A DNA stretch of 64,000 nt, from contig JAEUHZ010000061.1 of the NCBI GenBank assembly GCA_016795205.1, forward strand, positions 1 through 64,000. The letters run 5' to 3'. Under the pieces are notes generated by a model. The model was not told the origin of the DNA, ran no database searches, and was given only the letters and a program-made list of their open reading frames with translations. The position numbers were made by a program, and so were the translations under genes. Below, in pieces: positions 37,714 to 45,071 of the stretch. How positions within the stretch are numbered: the stretch's first letter is position 1; each line of letters starts with the position of its first letter. This DNA is from Planctomycetota bacterium (GTDB lineage: Bacteria; Planctomycetota; UBA1135; GCA-002686595).

Positions 37714-38069
37714 TGTTCCTGGGGCGCGTCGTGGGCGAGGTGTGGGCGACGAAGAAGGTCCAGGACCTCTCCGGCCTGCGCCTCCTGGTCGTCGAGGCGC
37801 TCGACGAGCGCCGCGAGCCGGGGGCCCCCAAGGTGACGCCGGTCGTGTGCGCGGACCCGCTGGGCGCGGACCTCGGCCAGCACGTCGTGGTGGCCTTCGG
37901 CAAGGCCGCGCGCGTGGCGCAGCTCGGCGTCGACGGCGACTTCGCCTTCGAGGCCGCGATCGTCGGGATCGTCGACGATTTCGACGTGCCGCACGCGCCC
38001 GCCTCCTGGCGGCTGCAGGATGTCCAGGCGCTGGCCGCGGCGCGCGGCGCGCGGAAGGGGGCCGGCTGA
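37713..38069 (+). CDS. BMC-P (EutN/CcmL) pentameric vertex protein 1
   Basis: A 118-aa EutN/CcmL family protein forming pentamers that cap shell vertices. The start MFLGRVVGEVWATKKV, the middle SGLRLLVVEAL and VCADPLGADLGQHVVVAFGKAAR, and FAFEAAIVGIVDDFDV follow the family pattern. A ~25-residue hydrophilic C-terminal tail extends past the domain. The ATG at 37713 overlaps the BMC-T stop by one base and its own stop overlaps the next BMC-P start by one base, so stoichiometry is probably set by coupled translation. Confidence 0.95.
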   Translation: MFLGRVVGEVWATKKVQDLSGLRLLVVEALDERREPGAPKVTPVVCADPLGADLGQHVVVAFGKAARVAQLGVDGDFAFEAAIVGIVDDFDVPHAPASWRLQDVQALAAARGARKGAG

Positions 38070-38404
38070 TGCTCGTCGGCACGGTCGTCGGCAACGTGTG
38101 GGCCACCAAGAAGGACCCGACGCTCGTCGGCCTGCGCTTCCTGGTCGTACGACCGTTCACCACGGATGGCCGCGAGTCGGCCGAGACGCTGGTGGCCGTC
38201 GACCCGCTGGGAGCGGGGATCGGCGAGCGCGTGCTGGTCGTCTTCGGGCGCGCGGCGCGTCACGCCATCGGCCGCAGCCACGACATCGGTTTCCAGACCG
38301 CGATCGCCGCCATCATCGACCAGCTGGAGCTCGAGGACGGAGCCGTCGTCGGGCCCACGCGCGAACACGACCGGCCCGCTAGGGGTGCACGAGGAAGCTC
38401 ATGA
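38069..38404 (+). CDS. BMC-P (EutN/CcmL) pentameric vertex protein 2
   Basis: A 111-aa EutN/CcmL family protein: MLVGTVVGNVWATKKDP, VGLRFLVVRPF, LVAVDPLGAGIGERVLVVFGRAAR, IGFQTAIAAIIDQLELE. It is clearly related to the preceding BMC-P but diverged, so it is an old duplication with possibly distinct vertex or loading roles. A short Arg-rich tail follows. The stop overlaps the next BMC-T start by 4 nt (ATGA). Confidence 0.95.
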   Translation: MLVGTVVGNVWATKKDPTLVGLRFLVVRPFTTDGRESAETLVAVDPLGAGIGERVLVVFGRAARHAIGRSHDIGFQTAIAAIIDQLELEDGAVVGPTREHDRPARGARGSS

Positions 38405-38997
38405 ACCGCAACGACCACAATCCCGAAGTCCGCGACGATGCGACCCTGGACGTCGCCATCGGTGTGCTCGAGCTGTGCAGCGTCGCGCGCGGCGTGGAGG
38501 TCGCCGACGCCGTGCTCAAGGAAGCGCGGGTCGAGCTCTTGTTCGCGACCCCGGTCCAGCCCGGCAAGTACGTGATGCTCTTCACGGGCTCGGTCGTCGA
38601 CGTGCGCGCCAGCGCGGCGCGCGGCGCGGCGCTCGCGGGCTCGGACCTCGTCGACCAGCTCGTGATCCCGCAGCTCCACGAGCAGGTCGTGCCCATGCTC
38701 AAGCGCAAGGGCGGACGCATCAACGGCACGCTGGACGCCGTCGGCGTCGTCGAGACCACGACCGTCGCGGCGACGATCTCGTCGGCCGACGTGGCGCTGA
38801 AGACGGCCACCGTGGACCTGATCGACATGCGCATCGCGAACGGGCTGGGCGGCAAGAGCTTCTTCACGCTGACTGGCGAGGTCAGCGACGTGCGCAGCTC
38901 GGTGGCCGCCGGCGCGCGCGCCGCGGGCGAGCGCGGCCTGCTCGCGCGCGAGGTCGTGATCCCCCGCCCGCACCCCGAGCTCGTGCGCCACCTCTGA
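38401..38997 (+). CDS. BMC-T shell protein, Haliangium T1-like (single trimer)
   Basis: A 198-aa protein with two recognisable BMC domains: residues ~18-100 (IGVLELCSVARGVEVADAVLKEA, VQPGKYVMLFTGSVVDVRAS) and ~110-195 (DAVGVVETTTVAATISSADVALKTA, GLGGKSFFTLTGEVSDVRSS), ending VVIPRPHPELVRHL. This arrangement and the LELxSIARG-type opening resemble the non-stacking BMC-T of Haliangium ochraceum. It forms pseudohexameric trimers with a larger pore. It is the last shell gene; the ACT-domain gene follows after 13 bp. Confidence 0.92.
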   Translation: MNRNDHNPEVRDDATLDVAIGVLELCSVARGVEVADAVLKEARVELLFATPVQPGKYVMLFTGSVVDVRASAARGAALAGSDLVDQLVIPQLHEQVVPMLKRKGGRINGTLDAVGVVETTTVAATISSADVALKTATVDLIDMRIANGLGGKSFFTLTGEVSDVRSSVAAGARAAGERGLLAREVVIPRPHPELVRHL

Positions 38998-39010
38998 GCG
39001 CAGGCGACCC

Positions 39011-39523
39011 GTGGCGCGACGCTACCTGACCGCCGACGACGTGCGCCGGCTCGCACAGCCGGGCGGCCAGCTCGTCGTCGACGCCGACGTGCTGGCGACG
39101 CCGCACGCGCTGGCGGCGGCCGAGGAGCTCGGCGTGCGCCTCGTGACCCACACGGGCGGGCCCTACGCCGAGCCCGCCCCCGATCGCGGCCCCGACGCCG
39201 AGCGCGCGCGCCGCTCGCTGCCCAACCTGCCGGAGCCGGAAGACGACGATCCGGCGACGAGCGTCGTGATCACGGCCGTGGGTCGCAACCGCCCGGGCGT
39301 GCTGGCCGAGATCACCGGCGCGCTCGCGCATTCGGGCGGCAGCGTCCACGACATCTCGCAGAAGATGATCGAGGGCTACTTCCACATGGTCTTGACCGTG
39401 GAGCTGCCGCCGGGATCGAGGTTCGGCGAGCTCAAGCGCTGCCTGGAGTGCCTCGGCGGGGTCGACGACTACGTCGTGCGCGTCATGCACGAGCGCGTCT
39501 TCCGCTTCATGCACCGCATCTGA
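39011..39523 (+). CDS. ACT-domain protein linked to the BMC operon
   Basis: A 170-aa protein from a GTG at 39011. Residues ~4-45 (RYLTADDVRRLAQPGGQLVVDADVLATPHALAAAEELGVRLV) resemble the short N-terminal segment found in several BMC-encoded accessory proteins, which may bind shell or cargo. A Pro/Asp/Arg linker follows, then an ACT domain of the type in small regulatory ACT proteins (VVITAVGRNRPGVLAEITGALA, GGSVHDISQKMIEGYFHMVL), ending VMHERVFRFMHRI. ACT domains bind amino acids or small ligands, so this may sense a metabolite of the compartment. Direct function is unknown. The domain split is seen; the shell link is inferred from the 13-bp spacing. Confidence 0.8.
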   Translation: MARRYLTADDVRRLAQPGGQLVVDADVLATPHALAAAEELGVRLVTHTGGPYAEPAPDRGPDAERARRSLPNLPEPEDDDPATSVVITAVGRNRPGVLAEITGALAHSGGSVHDISQKMIEGYFHMVLTVELPPGSRFGELKRCLECLGGVDDYVVRVMHERVFRFMHRI

Positions 39524-39579
39524 GGCTCGAGCCGGTCGCGCTCGGTCCGTGCCCGCGGCGATCGAGCCCCGCGCCGGGC

Positions 39580-40770
39580 TCAGGGACTCCAGGTCGCTCC
39601 CAGGCCGTTCGAGAGGTTGAACGTGCTGGGCGTGCAATACGTCGCGGCGTTGCGGTACCAGACCTGGTACGTGCGCGAGTCGCCGGCCGTGCACTGGCCG
39701 CGCACGGAGATCCGCACGTCGCCCGGCCCGGGGTAGGCGCTGGCACCGCCGGTGTTGGCCAAGGTGCCGAGGCGGATCAGGGTCCCACCCGCGCAGCGCA
39801 AGCCGTCGCCGAAGGTGGAGCCCACCCCGCCGGCTTGCAGCGAGGTGCCCTGGAAGTACAGCGCGGAGCTGTTCGGCATGCCGCTCGCGGAGAGCCGCAG
39901 CGAGTCGGCGGCGATGCTCGGGCTGCCGGTCGCGACCAGCCGCGCGCCGCCCGGATCGATCGAGTTCGCGCATCCCTGGCCCGGGGCGCCAGCGTTGCCG
40001 CACGGACAGGCCGTCCCGCCGCCGTCGCCGAAGCAGAACGGCACGAACGAAGCCTCGTCGGGCAGGAACACGAGCGCCTGGAGGTTCCCGGGCCCCGTCG
40101 ATCCCACCGGCGTGGCCGCGCCCGTCGCGAGGCTCACCGTGTAGAGCACGTCCGACACGCTGTCGACCAGGTAGAGCAGGCCCGCATCCGTGTCGTACGC
40201 CAGCCCACTGGCGTTCGCGGCGGTGGACCCCAGTGGTCCGACGACGGTGAGCTGCCCGACGCTGCGGTCGATCGTGTAGAGCGCGTCCGTGGCCACGTTC
40301 GTCAGGTAGAGGGTGTCGGTCGCGGGCACGTAGGCCAGGTTCGTGAACGAGGTCAGGCCCGTGACGCCGATCTGCTGCGTCGCGCCGCTCGCCGGGTTCA
40401 CACGGTACAGGTTGCCGTTCGAGGCGCCCCACAGGGTCTGCTGGGCCGAGTCCCACTCGAGTCCGGTCATCACGAAGGACGTGCTGCCGTGGAACCCCAC
40501 GAGCGACGCGGCCCCGGTCGCGAGGTCCAGCCGGTAGAGCGAGTCCGTCGTCGACGAGGTCAAGAACACGCTGCCCGTCGCCGGATCGCGCGCCAAGCCC
40601 CCGGGCGTGCCGGCGTTGGCCGCCGCGGTGCCGATCTGGACCTTCGCGCCGGTGGCGCGGTCGAGCTCGTAGATCGCGCGCGAGGCGTCGAGCGCGATGA
40701 GCCGGCCGGTGAAACCGGGCGTGGCGAACAGGGCGAGCGCGCTGGCAGTCAGGACGTAGTTCACGTGCAT
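39580..40770 (-). CDS. Secreted beta-propeller-like protein with shared C-terminal module (paralogue A)
   Basis: A 396-aa exported protein. Signal peptide at residues 1-21 (ending TPGFTG). Residues ~22-270 contain repeated ~40-residue units with IYELDRATG, LYRLDLATGAA, LYRVNPASGA, LYTIDRSVGQ and LYTVSLATGAA, alternating with GLAYD/GLEWD, typical of a beta-propeller or similar repeat sheet. The last ~125 residues form the Cys-rich module (FCFGDGGGTACPCGN, GMPNSSALYFQGTS, FGDGLRCAGG, TYQVWYRNAATYCTPSTFN). It is a same-length paralogue of the gene at 41098, in tandem. Ligand or role unknown; extracellular or surface location is likely. Confidence 0.82.
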   Translation of the reverse strand: MHVNYVLTASALALFATPGFTGRLIALDASRAIYELDRATGAKVQIGTAAANAGTPGGLARDPATGSVFLTSSTTDSLYRLDLATGAASLVGFHGSTSFVMTGLEWDSAQQTLWGASNGNLYRVNPASGATQQIGVTGLTSFTNLAYVPATDTLYLTNVATDALYTIDRSVGQLTVVGPLGSTAANASGLAYDTDAGLLYLVDSVSDVLYTVSLATGAATPVGSTGPGNLQALVFLPDEASFVPFCFGDGGGTACPCGNAGAPGQGCANSIDPGGARLVATGSPSIAADSLRLSASGMPNSSALYFQGTSLQAGGVGSTFGDGLRCAGGTLIRLGTLANTGGASAYPGPGDVRISVRGQCTAGDSRTYQVWYRNAATYCTPSTFNLSNGLGATWSP

Positions 40771-41097
40771 GGAGGGCGAGGGTTCGGCGAGCTCGGGCGC
40801 GCCGCGCGACCCGCGGATCCGTGCCCAGGCGCAAGGACGCGCCACGCGCTCGGCAAGTCCCGGGCCGCGCTGGGTCCGGGCTCGCTGCGCGCGCTGCTCG
40901 CCGCCTGGAGCCCCCCGACAGGTCGAGACCGAGCGGGGGCGCACGAGCGGACGTGCGCTCGCAAGCTCGGCCACGCCCCGGTGGACCGAGGCGCGGGCTG
41001 GCACGCAGACGCCGGCCGCGGAGGTCGTCTCCCGCGACCGGCGTCGCAAGTCCGCCGTGGTGCGTCCGCCGGGAGCTCCCGGCGGGCGCGAGCGGGC
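40771..41097. other. Intergenic between tandem paralogues
   Basis: 327 bp of very GC-rich sequence between the two minus-strand secreted-protein genes. It should hold a promoter for paralogue A, but I see no clear hexamer pair, repeat or RNA. Confidence 0.4.
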
Positions 41098-42288
41098 TCA
41101 GGGGATCCAGGTCGTCTGGAGGCCGTTCGTCAGGTTGAACGTGCTCGGCGTGCAGAAGGCCGCCGCGTTGCGGTACCACACCTGGTACGTGCGCACGTCG
41201 CCGACCGAGTTCAGCCCGCGGATCGAGATCGCCACGTCGCCAGCCGCCGGATACTGGCTGGCGCCGCCCACGTTGTTCTTCGTGCCGAGCCGGATGATCG
41301 AGCCGCCCGCGCAGCGCAGGCCGTCCCCGAACGCGACGCCCAGCCCGCCGCCGAGCTGGCTCGTGCCCTGGAAGTAGAGGGCCGAGCTGTTCGGCATGCC
41401 GGTGCCGACCAGCGTGAACGTGTCCGCCCCGATGCTGGCGCTGCCGGTCGCGCCCAGGTTCCCGCCGTTCGGGTTCACCGAGCTCGCGCAGCCGTTGCCC
41501 GCCGCGCCGTTGTTCGCGCACGGGCAGGCAGCGCCGGCCCCGTCGCCGAAGCAGAAGGCAGTGGCGGCACTCGTGTCGGGCAGGTAGACGAGGCCCAGCA
41601 GGTTGCCCGCGCCCGTCGAGCCCACGACGGTGGCGAAGCCCGTCGTGCGGTCGATCGTGAGCAGGTTGTCCGTCGAGTTGTCGACCGCGTAGATCACGTT
41701 GACGACCGGGTCGTAAGCCAGGCCGTTCGGGTTCGTCGAGCCGGGGCCCAGCGGCCCGATCAACGTGCCCGCGCCCGTCACGCGATCGATCTGGTAGAAG
41801 CTGTCCGTGCTGCTGCTCGTGCCGTAGAGCGTGTTCGTCGACGTGTCGTGCACGAGGTTCAAGAACGACGTCGTGCCCGTGCTGCCGACCAGCGTCGCCA
41901 GCCCGGTCGACGTGTTGATCGTGTAGAGACCGCCGTTCGAGCCGCCGTAGAGTGTGCTCGTGCTCGCGTCCCACTCGATCCCGTGCATGACGAGCGCGGC
42001 GTCGCCATAGAACCCGACCAGCGTGGCCGTGCCCGTCGAGAGGTCGAGCGTGTAGAGCGAGTCCGTGCTGGTCGACGTCAGGTAGAGCGTGCCGGTCACG
42101 GGATCGTGCGCGAGGCCGCCGGTCGTCCCGGCGTTGGCCGAGACCGTGCCGATCGAGGTCTTCGCGCCGGTCAGGGGATCGATCTCGTAGAGGGCGCGCG
42201 AGCTGTCGACGGCGATGAGGCGACCGGCGAAGGCGGGGGCGGCGAGGCCGCAGACGGCGAGGCCGGCGAGGAAGGAGTGGGGGCGCAT
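41098..42288 (-). CDS. Secreted beta-propeller-like protein with shared C-terminal module (paralogue B)
   Basis: A 396-aa exported protein, same length as paralogue A and alignable end to end. Signal peptide at 1-21 (ending APAFAG). Repeats with LYEIDPLTG, LYTLDLSTGTATLVG, LYTINTSTGLATLVG, FYQIDRVTGAGTLIG and LLTIDRTTGFATVVG define about six blades rich in Thr and Ser. The C-terminal module is again present (FCFGDGAGAACPCAN, GMPNSSALYFQGTS, FGDGLRCAGG, QVWYRNAAAFCTPSTFN). A Shine-Dalgarno GGAG sits 9 nt before the ATG and a TAGACT box lies upstream. The tandem pair looks like a recent-to-moderate duplication. Confidence 0.85.
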   Translation of the reverse strand: MRPHSFLAGLAVCGLAAPAFAGRLIAVDSSRALYEIDPLTGAKTSIGTVSANAGTTGGLAHDPVTGTLYLTSTSTDSLYTLDLSTGTATLVGFYGDAALVMHGIEWDASTSTLYGGSNGGLYTINTSTGLATLVGSTGTTSFLNLVHDTSTNTLYGTSSSTDSFYQIDRVTGAGTLIGPLGPGSTNPNGLAYDPVVNVIYAVDNSTDNLLTIDRTTGFATVVGSTGAGNLLGLVYLPDTSAATAFCFGDGAGAACPCANNGAAGNGCASSVNPNGGNLGATGSASIGADTFTLVGTGMPNSSALYFQGTSQLGGGLGVAFGDGLRCAGGSIIRLGTKNNVGGASQYPAAGDVAISIRGLNSVGDVRTYQVWYRNAAAFCTPSTFNLTNGLQTTWIP

Positions 42289-42627
42289 GGGGCGAAGCTC
42301 CGGGTGGGTCGAGATGGGCGGACTGATCCAAGTCTACGGCCAGATCGCCCCGTCGCGCGGTCGGATCCCGGGGCGTGCCCCGCGACGGCGGGTCGCTGGC
42401 CCGTCCCAGCTCGGCGATCCCCGTCACGGCGGCCTGCGCGCCAGCCCGGAGTGAGCGCGCGGGCCACGGGCCGTGCTGGGTCATCTTCCAGGAGCGCGAG
42501 CTGGTCCATCACGGGTGCATCCGCGTCACCCCGCACGGCCCGGCGGCGCCGCCGCAGGCGCAGTGCAGGCCCGCGGTGGTGCTGCGCCGCGGGCCCCGGC
42601 GCAGCGCAGGTCACCCCGGCACCGGGG
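42289..42627. other. Intergenic after the peptide gene
   Basis: 339 bp between the stop of the 64-aa peptide gene and the start of paralogue B. It carries the TAGACT box at 42331-42336 serving paralogue B. Several short GC-rich inverted stretches are present, but none is a clear terminator. Confidence 0.5.
42331..42336 (-). promoter_or_regulatory. -10 box of secreted paralogue B
   Basis: TAGACT on the minus strand, 42 nt before the ATG at 42288, leaving a ~37-nt leader with GGAG. The -35 region is not recognisable. Confidence 0.45.
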
Positions 42628-42822
42628 TCACTTGTCGAACACGTTCGTCTCGCCCGGGCTGATGCGCTCCTCGACGACCTCGACGCGCAGATCGAGGCTC
42701 GCGAAGTCGAGCTCGGGGACCGGCGGGGCGGCGCCGCGCTCCTCGCGGGTCTGCGGGGCGGGAGCGCGCGCCTCACGGCGCGCGGACTCCACCTGTTGCT
42801 TCTTCGTCTCGGGGTCGCTCAT
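42628..42822 (-). CDS. 64-aa peptide, candidate RiPP precursor
   Basis: A 64-aa hydrophilic peptide whose ATG overlaps the stop of the 750-aa radical SAM gene by 4 nt (ATGA). Residues 1-34 are charged and Pro/Ala-rich (KKQQVESARREAR, APAPQTREERG), as leader peptides often are. Residues 35-64 are more structured: VPELDFASLDLRVEVVEER, then ISPGETNVFDK at the end. There is no signal peptide, Cys or membrane segment. Together with two B12-type radical SAM genes bearing C-terminal winged-helix-like regions, it fits a precursor whose C-terminal part is modified. It could instead be a small accessory or chaperone subunit. No known RiPP precursor family is recognised. Confidence 0.6.
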   Translation of the reverse strand: MSDPETKKQQVESARREARAPAPQTREERGAAPPVPELDFASLDLRVEVVEERISPGETNVFDK

Positions 42823-45071
42823 CGGTCGGCTCCGGTGGGGACGGGGGACTGCGCTTCGCGGCGCACGAGGATACCGCGCCGCGCGAGCTCGCCCGCGAAG
42901 CGCTCCAGGTTCGTGCGGGCGGCGGGCTCGAGGCTTGCCGCGAGCGCGCCCAGGCCACCAGCGGCGGACAGTGCCGCCAGCGCGCGCGCGCCGTCGGGTC
43001 GCAGCTCGGCGAACTCGGCCGTCTCGCCGCAGTAGACGAGCACGCGTGGCGTGGGCGCCAGCGGCCCACTGCTCGCCGCGGCGGCGGCTTCGGCCTCTGG
43101 GACGTAGCGTCCGGACAGGAAGTCGGGCCGCGCCGCGCGCGCGGCAGGCGTCGCCAGTCCGGCCACCGCCGCGGCCCAGGAGTAGGGGATCGCGCTGAGA
43201 GCGAGCCCGGCTCCGGGGACCAGTGCCGCATGCGGCGTGGCATCCGCACGCCGCTCCGCCCGGCGGCGGCAGCGCGCCACGAACTCGTCCGGCGTGACCC
43301 CGCGCGCGAGGTGCAGGAAGTAGTGGCTCTTCTGCATGAACCAGTAGATGTTGTCGCCCGCGAAGAGCGGGAAGCTCGCGCGCAGCGCGGCCATCATCGA
43401 CTCGAAGGCCTCGGCGGCCTCGGCCTGCGTCATGCCCGTGTCGGACTCGTAATCGTGGTAGAGCGCCAGGTCGCCGGCGGCCTCGGCGCGGATCCGCACG
43501 CCGAACTCCTCGGGGTGCTTGAAGACGTGGCTCTGCTCGTCGACGTGGAAGGTCTGCAGGGACACCTCGCGCACGACGTCCGCGTGCCGCACGAGGAAGT
43601 CGACGGTGGCCTGGGCCTCGGCGCGCGTCTCGCTGGGGAACCCGACCATCGCGTAGAAGGTCACGCTGATGCCGGCCCGCGCGCAGTTCGTGGCCACGTC
43701 GACGACGGCTTGCAGTCCCTGGCCCTTCTTCATGAGCTTCAGGAGCCGCGGCGTGGCGGTCTCGAAGCCGAAGAGCAGCTTGCGGCAGCCCGACTCGACC
43801 AGCCGGGCACAGCCCTCCGGCGTGTAGGCCTTGGGCTCGACCCGCGCGTCGGCCCACCAGCGGATCCCGGCGCGGCGCGCGATGAGCTCCTCGGGCAGGT
43901 CGCGCAAGAGCCCGGGCGGCATGCAGTCGGTGATGAAGTTCACGTGGCGCGTGCCGAGCCGGTCGCGCAGGTGGAGCACGTGGTCGACGATCGTGCGCGC
44001 GCTGCGCGTGCGGTAGCCCGGGCCGATCACCGTGGGCAGCGTGCAGAAGGTGCACTCGCCGTAGTAGCACCCGCGGTTCACGTCGTAGGGCACGACGATC
44101 TCCGGGGACAGGTACAGGTGGAACGGCAGCCCGTCGAAGTTCGGGGCCGGCGCCGCGTCCAGGCGGATGGGGTGCCCGGGTGGGTTCTCGATCGGGCGCG
44201 CGGCCCCGCTCGAACGATCGAACCAGGTCAGCGAGCCGATCTGACGCAGGTCGCGTCCGTCGCGCAGCGCCTCGCACAGGGCCAGGAGCGGCGCCTCGCC
44301 CTCGTGGAAGATCAGGCTGTCGAGGCAGGCCTCCAGGCCCGGGGCGTCCATGAGCTTGCGGCCGATGTAGGCCAGGAACCCGCCGCCGGCGGTCACGTGA
44401 CACTCGGGCAGGGCGCGCTTCACGAGCCGCGCCAGGGTCAGGGCCGGCACGAGCTGCGAGCCGTAGATGATCGACAGTCCCAGCACGCGCGGCCGGCGTG
44501 CGACGAGGCGCGGCAGCACGCGAGCTTCGAAGAACGCGAGGAACGGGTTCTCGTCGCGGTCCAGGGTGGCGGCCAGCACCTCGGCCGAGCGATCGTTGCC
44601 GTGCCGCATCGTGAAGTTGTGCGGGGTCAGCTCGCTCGGGAAGTGCGCGGCCGAGACGATCCGCAGCGCGTGGTAGATCGTGCGCACGGCCGGCACGTAG
44701 CGCTCGGGGTCGAAGAAGGCCCCGCCGCGCAGCACGGCCTTGGCGTCGTCGATGCGCGCCGCGACGGCCGCGCCGCTCGCGGCGCACTCGGCGGCGGCGC
44801 GGAAGGCGGCCAGGTCCTCGAAGGCGAGCGCTGGCCGCGCTGCGAAGCGCTCCAGCGGCAGCCGCGTGGCGACGCGCTCGCGCGCGGCCTCGACGCTCTC
44901 GGCGGAGAGCAACGTGTCGTAGGCCTCGATGTTCGCGTCGAGCAGCTCGACGTCGTCGAACCCGTGCGCCTCGAGCCAGGCCTTGAGGCAGGGCAGCGCC
45001 AGATAGGGCTGCGTGAAGTGCCCCTGGGGCGGGAAGACGAGGCTGACCGGGAACGCCGAACGCTGGATCAT
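42819..45071 (-). CDS. B12-binding radical SAM protein (large, cassette enzyme 2)
   Basis: A 750-aa protein. Residues ~1-290 include a cobalamin-binding-like domain (VLGLSIIYGSQLVPALTLA, VTAGGGFLAYIG, IFHEGEAPLLALCEAL). The radical SAM core begins near 320 with an unusual spacing, C335-x4-C340-x2-C343 (RGCYYGECTFC); FGFETATPRLLKLMKKG and YAMVGFPSET follow. The last ~70 residues (VLVYCGETAEFAELRPDGARAL to ELARRGILVRRE) look like a PqqD/RRE-type winged helix that could bind a leader peptide. It overlaps the upstream radical SAM gene and the downstream peptide gene by 4 nt each. Methylation or cross-linking of the 64-aa peptide is the inferred role. Confidence 0.85.
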   Translation of the reverse strand: MIQRSAFPVSLVFPPQGHFTQPYLALPCLKAWLEAHGFDDVELLDANIEAYDTLLSAESVEAARERVATRLPLERFAARPALAFEDLAAFRAAAECAASGAAVAARIDDAKAVLRGGAFFDPERYVPAVRTIYHALRIVSAAHFPSELTPHNFTMRHGNDRSAEVLAATLDRDENPFLAFFEARVLPRLVARRPRVLGLSIIYGSQLVPALTLARLVKRALPECHVTAGGGFLAYIGRKLMDAPGLEACLDSLIFHEGEAPLLALCEALRDGRDLRQIGSLTWFDRSSGAARPIENPPGHPIRLDAAPAPNFDGLPFHLYLSPEIVVPYDVNRGCYYGECTFCTLPTVIGPGYRTRSARTIVDHVLHLRDRLGTRHVNFITDCMPPGLLRDLPEELIARRAGIRWWADARVEPKAYTPEGCARLVESGCRKLLFGFETATPRLLKLMKKGQGLQAVVDVATNCARAGISVTFYAMVGFPSETRAEAQATVDFLVRHADVVREVSLQTFHVDEQSHVFKHPEEFGVRIRAEAAGDLALYHDYESDTGMTQAEAAEAFESMMAALRASFPLFAGDNIYWFMQKSHYFLHLARGVTPDEFVARCRRRAERRADATPHAALVPGAGLALSAIPYSWAAAVAGLATPAARAARPDFLSGRYVPEAEAAAAASSGPLAPTPRVLVYCGETAEFAELRPDGARALAALSAAGGLGALAASLEPAARTNLERFAGELARRGILVRREAQSPVPTGADR

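Noticed and set aside
39564-39581. GAGCCC/GGGCTC inverted repeat as a terminator after the BMC operon
   Set aside because: Only a 6-bp stem, no T-run, and it runs into the stop codon of the convergent secreted gene; too weak to annotate.
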